Source: an endosymbiont 'TC1' of Trimyema compressum (GTDB taxonomy: Bacteria > Bacillota > TC1). From it: 64,000 bases of DNA. Shown in pieces: positions 11,227-20,418 of the stretch. The stretch spans positions 186,001 to 250,000 of the forward strand of contig NZ_CP014606.1 of the NCBI RefSeq assembly GCF_001584725.1. The letters are read 5' to 3'. Numbering within the stretch: the stretch's first letter is position 1; each line of letters begins with the position of its first letter. Both the position numbers and the translations under genes were made by a program. The notes beneath the pieces were generated by a model. That model was given only the letters and a program-made list of their open reading frames with translations, was not told where the DNA came from and did not search any database.

Positions 11227-11373
11227 AAAGGTTTCTCTAGTGCCAAGACCATTTATTGTGGATACAGGTAAGGAGAGAGTACTAATAAAATGTTAGAGGG
11301 CTACATAAAAGTTATTGTTGGCTTAACCGATTATACTTATTATAAAGCGAGTCAATAAAAAGGAGGAATTAAA

Positions 11374-12151
11374 ATGTTTTTCTTTAGAAGGAAAAGTAGT
11401 GATTGTTAGTGGTGCTTCACAAGGTGTAGGTTTAGCTATATCTAAGCGCTTTACTGAAGCGGGAGCAAAAGTAATAATGGCGGATATAAATGAGGATCTA
11501 GGTATTGCAGAAAGTGAAAAAATTGGTGCTGACTTTATTAAAATAGATGTGAGTAAGGAAGATGATGTTAAGTCTTTAGTAGACTATGTAATAGAAACAT
11601 ATGGTACTATTGATGCTTTAATTAATAATGCAGCTATTATTATTCCTGAAGAAGATGTGCCTGATATAGATGTGGAAACAGCTAAGAAATTATTTGATAT
11701 AAATTATTTTGGCTATTTCAGAATGATTAAGTATTGTGCACCCTATATGCCGAGTCAATCCGCTATTATTAATTTGGCTTCCAATGCTGGGGTTCAAGCA
11801 TTTCCAGGCTATGCTGCCTATAACTCATCAAAGGGCGCTATTATTTTATTAACGAGGACTGTAGCTCTTGAATTAGCAGATCGAGGCATTCGTGTTAACT
11901 CTATTTGTCCTGCTAGTATTGATACTCCTATGCTCTATCAAGAGGTTTGCGAAAATGAACTAAAATGAGTCAATATGCATGGCCTTTAGGGGGGCACAAG
12001 GCCTTGTAAAGCTGAAGAGGTTGCTGCTGCTTTGGCCCATTTTCTAGCAACAGATGATTGCTTATATATAACGGGTGAAGATATTCAAATTGATGGAGGC
12101 TATAAAGCAGGTATTGGTAGAAAAGGAATGCAAAAGTGGATTGAAGATTAG
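11374..12151 (+). pseudogene. Short-chain dehydrogenase/reductase, frameshifted
   Basis: The Rossmann start VVIVSGASQGVGLAISKRF (TGxxxGxG-type), LINNAA, NLASNAG with catalytic Ser and YAAYNSSK (YxxxK) define a classical SDR that oxidises an alcohol or reduces a ketone with NAD(P). Initiation is good (AGGAGG before ATG 11374). However, the run of T after ATG is too long: MFFFRRKSSDC is read instead of MFSLEGKVVIVSG. A second lesion near 11985 adds about seven bases between PLG and RPCKAEEVAAALAHFLATDD. The C-terminal GEDIQIDGGYKAG is conserved. It is part of the catabolic cluster, and the substrate is unknown. Confidence 0.88.
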
Positions 12152-12172
12152 CATTAGAAAGGGAGATATCTC

Positions 12173-13539
12173 ATGATGGATAAAAAAATAGAGAATTTAA
12201 TATGTAACAGTGTAGAGGTTCTAAGAGAAGAGCTTATTAGAGCAGTTTCCGAAACTGTTAGAATTCCTAGTGTTAACCCTTTGTATGAGGGGCCTTTAGA
12301 GGAATCAGAAAATGGAGAAACTTTAGTAAATGCCTATATGGAAAGTATTATGAAATCTATTGGTTTATTTACAGATGTGTGGGCTGAGGCCGAAGGGCGC
12401 AATAATCTTGTTGGCATTTATAAAGGTGATGGTAATGGTAAATCTTTACTGTTTAATGGTCATGTAGATGTAGTGCCTCCTGGTAATCACAATCAATGGC
12501 AAGAACCTCCTTTTAGTGGAACTATTAAAAACGGGAGTATTTGGGGGCGAGGAGCAGTTGATATGAAAGGTGGTAATGCTGCCATTCTATTTACCTTAAA
12601 AGCCCTATTGATGAATAATCTAAAACCTAAGGGTGATGTTTTAATTCACAGTGTTGTAGGTGAGGAAACTAAGAGTAATTTGTTAGGAACTACCGCTTGC
12701 CTTAAAAAAGGCTATACAGCTTACGCTGCTATTGTTGCAGAACCTACATGTGGTGATAACCATTTTATATTAATCCGGCTTCTTCAGGTATTTTTGAAAT
12801 GAAGTGGACTGTAGAAGGTAAAGCAACCCATGCTGGTTTACGGCGGGAAGTAGTGAGAGATGGAGGAGCTGGGGAACTTGTAGGCGTTGATACTATTGAA
12901 AAAGGTGTGATTATTTATAGAGCGCTTAAGTACTTAGAAATTCGATGGGGACAGACTAAAAAACACCCTTTATATAAAACGGGAAATTTTTGTATTAATG
13001 GTGCTACTATTAATGGTGGAACAGGTCCTAGAATTATTCCTGATAACGTAGAAATGAGCTATGCGATTTTTTATCATCCTCAAGACAGTCCTGAAGCAAT
13101 AAAAAAGAAGTTGAAGAACAAGTTGAAGCCTATGGAAACACTGACCCATGGCTTAGAAAGCATCCACCAAAAGTAGAATGGCTTTTTAATTGGCTGTCTT
13201 TTGATATTTCTGTGAACTCAGATATTTGTAAAACATTACAATCAGTAGTACGAAAAGTAACACCAACTGGGGGGAGAAATTACAGGGATGTTTGCTGTTT
13301 GTGATGGCTCATTTATTAATGAGTATAATATTCCTGTTATGGTTGTTGGTCCTGGCCAGTCAAAATATGCCCATACTGTTGAAGAACATTTAGCTATTGA
13401 AGAATTAGTTAATGGCGCTAAAATATATGCTTTGCTTATAGCAGAATGGTGTGGGATTCAAAAAAATTTAGTATTATCAAAGATATACATATTACATAAC
13501 ACAAGTGTATTAGGATATTCTATAAAATATTTCTATTGA
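12173..13539 (+). pseudogene. M20-family metallopeptidase/deacylase (ArgE/DapE/CPG2 type), frameshifted
   Basis: The metal-binding motifs are visible: LLFNGHVDVVPPG (His and Asp), WGRGAVDMKGGNAA (bridging Asp) and SVVGEETKSN (Glu-Glu). The dimerisation domain follows and then a C-terminal TPTGGRNYRDVFAVCDGS segment. Frame changes lie near 12770, 12870, 13115 and 13290. M20 enzymes remove acyl or peptide groups from amino acids. With an amidohydrolase and a glycine-dehydrogenase-like enzyme in the same run, an N-acyl or peptidyl amino acid is a reasonable guess for the former substrate. The natural stop may be near 13460, because the last 25 residues do not look conserved. Confidence 0.85.
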
Positions 13540-14282
13540 GAAAATGTAAAACAAGATTGACAAGCTGTACTATTTAAGACTATAGTACGATTGAAAGATA
13601 AAATAAAATGATTTAACTAATTGAAATAAATCTCCTATATGAGAAAGTTTTGAGTTCATTTATATAAGTGTAGTATGGGTATTTGCTAATATAGGTTAAA
13701 TGAACTCTTAATTGTTTCTTTAAAAGTTGAGCGCAAAGTTTAAGAATGGGCTTGGTCAAATGAAGAATATTTTGATAACCAATGTATTAAGAAATTACAA
13801 AAATAAAAAATGATAATTACAAGTGAAGTTATTTTTCCTTGTGATTTTTTGCATCAATAGACTGGAAACATAGAAAGAAAGGAGTGGAAGTATTAATTAA
13901 GATGTAATAAAACCCTGTTTCATAAAAGGACAAGTATTCTAAAAAAGGTCTAGTTTAAAGTTAATGAAATTCATTATTTTTTATTGCAATTATTATATAT
14001 TATTTCTCATCATTATAAACAAACTAGCATATATTTTTTAAAATACGAATCATTATTTTATGAATGGTTTAAAAGATTATTACAGACATAAATGTTTCCT
14101 AGTTTTTTATAGATATAAAAGTGATTTTATTTGAAGTCAAAATGTAAGTCTTATTAATTACATAAGACTATATTACTATTGCTATATATAAAATTTAATA
14201 CTGAGACTCCAAATAAGGTCAAATTATTGATCTATTTTCATTTGTCTTTGTATGATAAATGAATTAAAGGAGGAAGAACATT
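13540..14282. other. Non-coding stretch, about 740 bp
   Basis: No coding frame of note. It holds one copy of a diverged repeat (about 13565-13690), an inverted repeat with arms GAGTTCATTTA and TAAATGAACTC (about 13650-13710) and a hairpin with a T-rich tail near 13820-13850 (ACAAG and CTTGT arms). The rest is AT-rich with no recognisable gene. Confidence 0.6.
13565..13690. repeat. Diverged intergenic repeat A, copy 1
   Basis: It resembles 15350-15480. Matching blocks occur in the same order: CTATTT...ACTATA, GATAAAA..AATGATTT, AAATCTCCT / AAGTCTCCT and TTTTGAGTTCATTTA / TTTTGAGCTCATTTA. It is non-coding in both places. Each copy follows a broken gene. Confidence 0.55.
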
Positions 14283-15178
14283 ATGAAAAAGCATTTATTA
14301 GCCTTATTAGGCTTATTATTTATTATAAAACAGGTTGTGGTACAGGTGATACCATTACAGATAACCCAATAAACCATATCTACGGACCTAATGAAGTCAT
14401 TAATATTTATGATAATGTTGATACAGGTGATTTAATTGGAACCTTAAGAGTTACCTCTGCAAATGTTTTATCTGAAGGCCCTAACTATATTAGCCAGATG
14501 GCTTCTATTGATGAAGAGGGGAATTCTGTTTATGAAGAAGTTCCTTATGCTCAGATTATTCAAATTAATTATGTTTATGAAGGAACTGCCGGTGCATCAA
14601 AAAGAATTAGTGGTGTCCAATTTTGATGTTGAGGATGGGGGGGGTGGAAATAGGGCCATTAATAATCCTGATATTGCCTACAATATAATTCCTGTTGAAA
14701 ATGTTCAGAGTTTTGTAGTTTTAACTAAAAATAATACTACAGTTTTAAATATTGATTTTAACTATAAGGCTTTTCAATTTGAACCTACAGCTAAAATTAT
14801 AATGAGAATATCAGATAATGAAGTTGGCGAGCCAATTGTTGCAGAGCCTCAAGACACAAAGCCTGAACCCGTTAAGGAAACACTTATAACGCCAGCATCT
14901 ACTAGAGTAGTGAATCGGAATACAGATGGTTTCAAAGATAGAATTATAGAATTACAAATATTATTGCTGAAAGAGATAAAACCATTGAAGGCTTAAAAAA
15001 GACCACTGATGAATTAAATAATGAAAAAGTGCTGAGTGAAGGTAAGAAGAACAAAGACCTATTAGTTTTTCTTGTTTCAGGGCTAGGGATTACAGTATTT
15101 ATATTAGCAATGACTATTTATGGAAAGAATAAAGATATAGCAAAGTTATTAGCTCAGTTAGAAGATAAAAAAGAGTAG
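14283..15178 (+). pseudogene. Cell-envelope protein with signal sequence and C-terminal membrane anchor, frameshifted
   Basis: The N-terminus MKKHLLALLGLLFII runs out of frame, and the neighbouring frame continues with TGCGTGDTITDNP. This resembles a lipobox cysteine broken by an indel near 14330. The body has strands such as GPNEVINIYDNVDTGDLIGTLRVTSANV. It changes frame near 14605 and again near 14985. After a stretch rich in Pro, Glu and Thr there is a charged, probably coiled-coil segment (IIAERDKTIEGLKKTTDEL) and a final membrane helix (LLVFLVSGLGITVFILAMTIYG). I do not recognise the family. It looks like a surface or envelope protein. An eight-G run occurs at 14637-14644. Confidence 0.6.
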
Positions 15179-15202
15179 TAATTGTTTTTGAATTATGAAG
15201 TA

Positions 15203-15252
15203 AGATGGACAGTTTGAATTCTTAGTGAATAAGAGATGGCTGTCCATCTGCT
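15203..15252 (+). terminator. Possible terminator or RNA hairpin
   Basis: The arms AGATGGACAG and CTGTCCATCT pair across a loop of about 28 bases shortly after the envelope-protein stop. There is no clear T tail, so it may be an RNA processing or attenuation structure instead. Confidence 0.4.
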
Positions 15253-15349
15253 AGTATTATTAAAATTAAAAACTTGATGGGAAAGAGTAGTCTATTTATT
15301 CTACGATCAGAGTGTAGAATAAAACCTTTCTATAAAAAATGCATAACAA

Positions 15350-15480
15350 TATTAACTATATGTGCTATTTTAACTATAATACAACCGAATGATAAAAATG
15401 CAATGATTTGATTAGTTGACATAAGTCTCCTTATTAAGAATATTTTGAGCTCATTTACATAAGGTCTTGATTTGTGGCAA
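15350..15480. repeat. Diverged intergenic repeat A, copy 2
   Basis: Partner of the sequence at 13565-13690. It lies directly upstream of the methyltransferase gene, so it could include that gene's promoter region. Unlike copy 1, the AACTC arm of the downstream inverted repeat is missing. Confidence 0.55.
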
Positions 15481-15516
15481 AGTTGCGTAATATTTATTTT
15501 TTGAATAGGGGATATA

Positions 15517-16296
15517 ATGGGTAAATTTGAATTTGATGGTGAAAAATACAAACAAGCTTCGAAGCATCAAAGGGAATGGGGAAATAAGCTAATATCAGGA
15601 ATTGATATCAAAGGGAATGAAGCTATTTTAGATCTTGGCTGTGGTGATGGCATATTATCAAAAAAATTATCAACATTAGTCCTGATGGGAAAGCAATAGG
15701 TATTGATGCATCTGTTAATATGATTCAAACAGCAAAGAAACTTGAAGCAGAAAATTTAACATTTATTTGCTTGGATATTAACGATATTGAGTATAAAGAT
15801 TCTTTTGATATTGTATTTTCAAATGCGGCTTTGCACTGGATTAATAACCGTCAACAGCTATTGCAAAATAGCTTTACCGCATTAAAGAAAAATGGAATGC
15901 TAATATGGGACTTCGCTGGAAACGGTAATTGCGCTACTTTTCTTGACACTATAAGAAAAGTAATTGACATGCCTTTATATCAAGATTATTTCAGTAGTTT
16001 TGAATGGCCTTGGTATATGCCTGAAAAAGATGATTATATGAGTTTAGTTGAGAAGGCAGGCCTCAAACAATTTGATATTTCTTATGAAAATGCTGATAGG
16101 TATTTTTTAAATAGTAATGAAATGATTAAATGGATAGATCAACCAAGTATAGTTCCCTTTCTGAAATATGTTCCTGAGAATAAAAAAGAGGATTTTCGTA
16201 ATACTATTGTTGAAATTATGAAAGATAAGACGACACAATCCTGATGGAAGCTGTTTTGAAACATTTAGAAGGATTAATATTAAGGCGGTAAAGTGA
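15517..16296 (+). pseudogene. SAM-dependent methyltransferase (trans-aconitate methyltransferase-like), frameshifted
   Basis: Class I methyltransferase. Motif I reads AILDLGCGDGILSKKL, and the acidic loop after strand 2 is GIDASVNMIQTAKK. The motif FDIVFSNAALHWINNRQQLL is typical of Tam and related enzymes. The first frame stops near 15697, about 40 bases before motif II is complete. The second frame runs to 16244, where KDKTTQ should continue as PDGSCFETFRRINIKAVK to 16296. Two small indels therefore break it. A paralogue, also broken, lies at 44296-45075. The acceptor substrate is unknown. Confidence 0.85.
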
Positions 16297-16401
16297 AATT
16301 TTTGCTATTAAGAAAAATATTGTTTATAAGGATAACGCCGATTTTTTTGAGTTGCGTTTCACCTTAGATTAATAGAAAAGAGTAGGGGTTAGATTTAAAA
16401 T

Positions 16402-16434
16402 AAAAAGGCATGAATAAATATTCATGCCTTTTTT
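16402..16434. terminator. Bidirectional terminator between methyltransferase and typA
   Basis: The arms AAAAGGCATGAAT and ATTCATGCCTTTT pair perfectly, with A and T runs on either side. It can serve both converging genes. Confidence 0.9.
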
Positions 16435-16489
16435 AATTTACGTTATTTATTAATTTAATTTACGTCTTGTTGCCTTAGCTCTTAAAGTG

Positions 16490-18262
16490 TTATTTAAGAT
16501 TTTTTCTAAGACGAATATTCTTTGGGGTTATTTCAACTAATTCATCGTCTTCAATAAACTCAATAGATTGTTCTAAGCTTAGGTTTTTCTTAGGATTAAT
16601 TCTTAATGCTTCATCGGCGCCAGAAGAACGCATATTACTTAAATGCTTTTGTTTGCAGACATTAATTGTAATATCTTCTCCTCTTGCATTTTCGCCTACA
16701 ATCATGCCCTCATAAACATCGACACCAGAGTCAATAAATAATGTCCCTCTATCCTGAGCATTAAATAGACCATAATCTGTTGAAGTACCATTTTCAAATG
16801 CTACAATAACTCCTTTTTTTCTAGAAGTGATTTCGCCTTTTGCTGGTTCATAACCAAGGAAGCTATGGTTCATAATACCATTACCTTTAGTATCTGTCAT
16901 AAACTCTGAACGGTAACTAATTAAGCTTCTGGCAGGTATTTTAAATTCTAAACGTGTGTAGCCTTTATTACCTGTTGTCATATTGACAAGCTCAGCTTTT
17001 CTAAGACCAACTTTTTCCATAACGGCGCCCATAAATTCTTCTGGAACATCAATAACTAAGTTTTCAATTGGCTCATTTTTGACACCGTCGATTTCTTTGT
17101 AGATAATAGACGGTTTTGAAACTACAAATTCATAGCCTTCACGACGCATAGATTCAATAAGAATTGAAAGGTGAAGCTCTCCTCTGCCTGAAACTTTAAA
17201 ACTTTCTGCAGAGTCTGTATTTTCAACTTTTAAACTTACATTTGTTTCTACTTCTTTAAAAAGGCGGTCTCTTAAGTGTCTTGAAGTAACATAATCACCT
17301 TCAAGACCTGCAAAAGGACCGTTATTTACGGAAAATGTCATGGAGACTGTAGGCGCATCAATATCTGTAAAAGCTAATGGTTCTACATGATCTACATCAC
17401 AAAGTGTTTGACCTATGTTAATATCGCCTAAACCTGAAATTGCTACAATATCACCTGTTTCTCCTATTTCAACCTCTTCCCGGTTTAGCCCTGAATAGGT
17501 GAAAATTTTACCAATTTTAGCTTGTCGTTTACCTTCATCTGTTGTTGTAATGATAATAGGTTGAAGTCTTGTTGGTCGTCCTCTTTTGATTCTACCTAAG
17601 GCAATTCTACCTAAGTATTCATCTCCTTCGATATTTGAAACTAACATTTGAAATGGACCTTCACTATTACCTTTATGAGGGCCTACAATATCTATAATGG
17701 TTTCAAAAAGAGGCTCCATAGTTTCCCCAGGAGTATCTAAGTTAAGCGTTGCAATACCTTGTTTTGCAGATGCAAAAACTACAGGAAATTCTAGTTGTTC
17801 ATCATTTGCATCTAATTCTATAAATAAGTCTAAAACTTTGTCGATTACTTCCATTGGCTGTGCGCCTGGTCTATCAATTTTATTAATGACTACGATTGAT
17901 TGTAAATTTTGCTGCAAAGCTTTAGACAATACAAAGCGAGTTTGAGGCATTGGCCCTTCGAAAGCATCGACTAATAAGAGTACACCATCAACCATATTTA
18001 AAACACGTTCAACTTCACCACCAAAGTCTGCGTGACCTGGTGTGTCTACAATGTTAATCTTATTTCCTTTGTAATAGACAGAAGTGTTCTTTGAGAGAAT
18101 GGTTATACCTCTTTCTCTTTCAAGATCATTAGAGTCCATTATTCTATCATCTACTTGTTCGTGAGCACTGAAAGTACCCGATTGTTTTAAAAGCTCATCT
18201 ACCATAGTTGTTTTACCATGGTCAACGTGGGCTATAATGGCTATATTTCTTATTTGATTCAT
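16490..18262 (-). CDS. typA: Translational GTPase TypA/BipA, with a 3'-terminal frameshift
   Basis: This ribosome-binding GTPase is involved in stress adaptation and 50S assembly. All G motifs are intact: AHVDHGKTT, the RERGITI switch, DTPGHADF, NKIDRPGA and SAKQG. Domain II, the EF-G-like domains III and V, and the TypA-specific C-terminal domain follow. The frame stops after NIRLRKNLK (590 residues). The neighbouring frame encodes the missing tail ILNNTLRAKATRRKLN with its own stop at 16450. The switch point is a run of six A (coding strand, about 16500-16505). Only the basic tail is lost, so the protein may be functional, or polymerase slippage on the A run may restore some full-length product. 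Confidence 0.95.
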   Translation of the reverse strand: MNQIRNIAIIAHVDHGKTTMVDELLKQSGTFSAHEQVDDRIMDSNDLERERGITILSKNTSVYYKGNKINIVDTPGHADFGGEVERVLNMVDGVLLLVDAFEGPMPQTRFVLSKALQQNLQSIVVINKIDRPGAQPMEVIDKVLDLFIELDANDEQLEFPVVFASAKQGIATLNLDTPGETMEPLFETIIDIVGPHKGNSEGPFQMLVSNIEGDEYLGRIALGRIKRGRPTRLQPIIITTTDEGKRQAKIGKIFTYSGLNREEVEIGETGDIVAISGLGDINIGQTLCDVDHVEPLAFTDIDAPTVSMTFSVNNGPFAGLEGDYVTSRHLRDRLFKEVETNVSLKVENTDSAESFKVSGRGELHLSILIESMRREGYEFVVSKPSIIYKEIDGVKNEPIENLVIDVPEEFMGAVMEKVGLRKAELVNMTTGNKGYTRLEFKIPARSLISYRSEFMTDTKGNGIMNHSFLGYEPAKGEITSRKKGVIVAFENGTSTDYGLFNAQDRGTLFIDSGVDVYEGMIVGENARGEDITINVCKQKHLSNMRSSGADEALRINPKKNLSLEQSIEFIEDDELVEITPKNIRLRKNLK

Positions 18263-18343
18263 GTTTTCTCCTTTGTTGTTTAAGTATGGTATTCTTTTTG
18301 GATTTGTTACAACACCTAATTATACCATTTTCATATTAAAAGT

Positions 18344-18376
18344 AAAAGCACCTCAATAAAATTAAGGTGCTTTTAT
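18344..18376. terminator. Terminator after the lysozyme gene
   Basis: The arms AAAAGCACCT and AGGTGCTTTT flank an 11-base loop. It lies between the lysozyme stop and the typA start on the same strand. Confidence 0.8.
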
Positions 18377-18466
18377 GGGTGATTTATGGGATATTTTTTA
18401 GCTAACTAGGTACAGTTAACTAAGTAATTTTTTCAAATAAATTTATAATGATTCAAAACAGCTTTG

Positions 18467-19210
18467 TTATTGTATAATAATACTTTCTAAATCCTGTTTA
18501 TTTCCTCTGAAAATATTAAAGTCCACAGGGCCTTTAATTCCTTCTATTAAGCCAGATTCAGTGTATTGCCAGAATGTCCAAATACTTTCATCCAAAGCTG
18601 GTTCATCAGCATAGTCTGCATACCATATCATATAGTCATTAAAAACACCTTCTACGTATGTATGAAAAGTATTTTTATTAATATAGAAAATTGGTTTGAC
18701 TTCATAATGCTCTTCAATTTTATTAACAAATACTCTTATTTCTGTAATAATTTCTTCTCTATTTTCACCTATTAACTCTAAATCAATTACAGGTGTCAGT
18801 ACATTCTTTTCTTTTGGGACCTGAGCAATAAATGCTTTAGCCTGGTCAGCACCACTAGTACCTACAGTGAAAAAATGGTAAGCACCTTTGAGAAAGTTGT
18901 ACTCGCTAGCATTTTGCCAATTACCTTTAAAGAAAGGGTCATTATATGTAGTGCCTTCTGTTGCTTTTATAAAAACATAGTTGATTTTATCATGGGGAAG
19001 TGCCTGCCAGTCTATTTTACCTTGGTGATTGGAAACATCAATTCCTTTTAAATTTTTGCCATTACCAATTGTAAAGTGGTTTACTGGAGGTTGTACCATT
19101 AAAGTTATAAATACGCCTATCATCAATAGACCTACTAGAAGAATTCCTATAATTAGGATTTTCTTATCCTTAAGTGTAATGGCCTTTTTTCTGTTGTTTT
19201 TTCTTTTCAT
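18467..19210 (-). CDS. GH25-family lysozyme (N-acetylmuramidase), membrane-anchored
   Basis: The 247-residue protein starts with a basic segment (MKRKNNRKKAITLKDKK) and one membrane helix (about residues 18-38, ILIIGILLVGLLMIGVFITLM). A GH25 domain follows: KGIDVSNHQGKIDW with the first catalytic Asp, YVFIKATEGTTYNDPFFKGNW, GAYHFF and the acidic pair in TPVIDLELIGEN. It closes with WTFWQYTESG and DFNIFRGN. It cleaves the muramic acid-glucosamine bond in peptidoglycan and should act outside the membrane in wall turnover. The gene is uninterrupted, with terminators on both sides, so it is probably transcribed alone. Confidence 0.92.
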   Translation of the reverse strand: MKRKNNRKKAITLKDKKILIIGILLVGLLMIGVFITLMVQPPVNHFTIGNGKNLKGIDVSNHQGKIDWQALPHDKINYVFIKATEGTTYNDPFFKGNWQNASEYNFLKGAYHFFTVGTSGADQAKAFIAQVPKEKNVLTPVIDLELIGENREEIITEIRVFVNKIEEHYEVKPIFYINKNTFHTYVEGVFNDYMIWYADYADEPALDESIWTFWQYTESGLIEGIKGPVDFNIFRGNKQDLESIIIQ

Positions 19211-19280
19211 GTTAACTCCATTTTAAATATTTACATTTCTACATTATAGTATAATTTTAAAAAAATTCCAATTAAAACAA

Positions 19281-19314
19281 CAAGAGTACCGGATGGTGTA
19301 TTCCGGTACTCTTG
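19281..19314. terminator. Strong hairpin between ZIP and lysozyme genes
   Basis: Thirteen-base arms (CAAGAGTACCGGA and its complement) flank an eight-base loop. Read on the minus strand it follows the broken ZIP gene and precedes a T-rich stretch, so it most likely ends that transcript. Confidence 0.8.
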
Positions 19315-19441
19315 TTTCCTTAAATATATTAAGGGTATTAAAATGAAAAAATTTGTATAGGGTGTTCTACAAGTATTAGTATGCTTGAGGCATGTGTCTT
19401 TTGTGTGTGTTTTATGTTAAGTTTAGCAAAAGATAGTTCTT

Positions 19442-20263
19442 CTAACCTAAACTTACATCAAGAACCATCATTAAAATGAAACCTAGCATCAGTCCAAATA
19501 TACCAAAATGATTTTTACCGGAAGTAGTTTGTTGAGCTTCAGGAATAAGTTCTTCTGATACAACATAAATCATAGCTCCAGCAGCAAATGCTAATGCATA
19601 AGGTAAAAGTAGATTTATTTTAGTAACGAGTAAAGCGCCAATAACACCTGCAATGGGCTCTACAATACCCGGAAGCTTGACCATAGAAAAAGCCTTTGGA
19701 TGACTTAAACCTTCTTGGCGTAAAGGAATAGAGACCGCTGCCCCTTTCTGGGAAATTTTGGATACCAATACCGATAGTTACTGAAATTGCTGCTAAAAGA
19801 GCAATTTCAGGAGAAGCTGCTTGACTAATTGCACCAAAAGCAACACCTACAGCCAGGCCTTCAGGAATATTGCGTAAGGTTATGGAGAATACTAAAAGAA
19901 TAGTTCTTTTTATATGGCTCGGCAGCCCTTCCTGTTTCTTATGTTTACCAAAGTGGATATGAGGAATAAGGCGATCTGCTAGATATAAAAAGAGACCACC
20001 TAGAGCAAATCCGATACCAGCTACTAGCCAGGTAATACTACCATTTTCTTCAGCCAGCTGGATAGCAGGATCAAGGAGTGACCAAAAGCTTGCAGCAATC
20101 ATGACGCCAGAAGCAAACCCTAACATTAGACTTAGAATATTTTTGCCAATGCCAATGTTTTTAAAAAAACCAGAGCCGCCCCAAGGGCAGTCATGCCATA
20201 AGTAAACAAAGTACCAACTAAAGCTTGTTGCCAAACTTCTAATCCTAATAACCAGTTAATCAT
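19442..20263 (-). pseudogene. ZIP-family divalent metal transporter, two single-base frameshifts
   Basis: ZIP proteins import zinc and related metals through eight membrane helices. The start MINWLLGLEVWQQALVGTLFTYGMTALGAAL is followed by a frame change in a T run near 20165. Helices 2-5 then include LGFASGVMIAASFWSLLDPAI and the metal-site helix RNIPEGLAVGVAFG. A second indel near 19750 breaks QNFPEGAAVSIPLRQEG, the other conserved metal-site helix. The remainder through VLDVSLG is good. With only two one-base changes it is a recent pseudogene. Spacing to lysozyme is large and the two are not an operon. Confidence 0.88.
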
Positions 20264-20418
20264 TATGCAATCTCCTTTCAAGTTTTCTTTATTAATTTAA
20301 TTATATCATTAATATTGTTCTGTTAATATAGTAGGCAATTAAATGAGGAATGCCTATAAATGAGGATTTTATTTTCAAATAATGTTAAAATTGGAATGAA
20401 AGAGCAGGTGGAATTTAT

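Larger units (their letters stand above)
9237..11358 (+). pseudogene. ATP-NAD kinase/AcoX-like protein, split by an insertion sequence
   Basis: ATG at 9237 directly follows the gcvPB stop. The product begins MK, then TAA at 9243-9245 (AAA to TAA), then IGLIVNPYAGIGG. This is the phosphate-binding start of the ATP-NAD kinase/AcoX family, whose members sit in acetoin and other catabolic operons. Frame changes occur near 9350, 9430, 9510 and 9640. A 1.26-kb IS is inserted after KDKL. The 3' part (KVSLVPRPFIVDTGKERVLIK...YIKVIVGLTDYTYYKASQ) resumes beyond it. Joining the flanks without any duplicated target gives KDKLQKVSLVPRPF in frame. Its cellular role in such clusters is not established. Confidence 0.8.
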
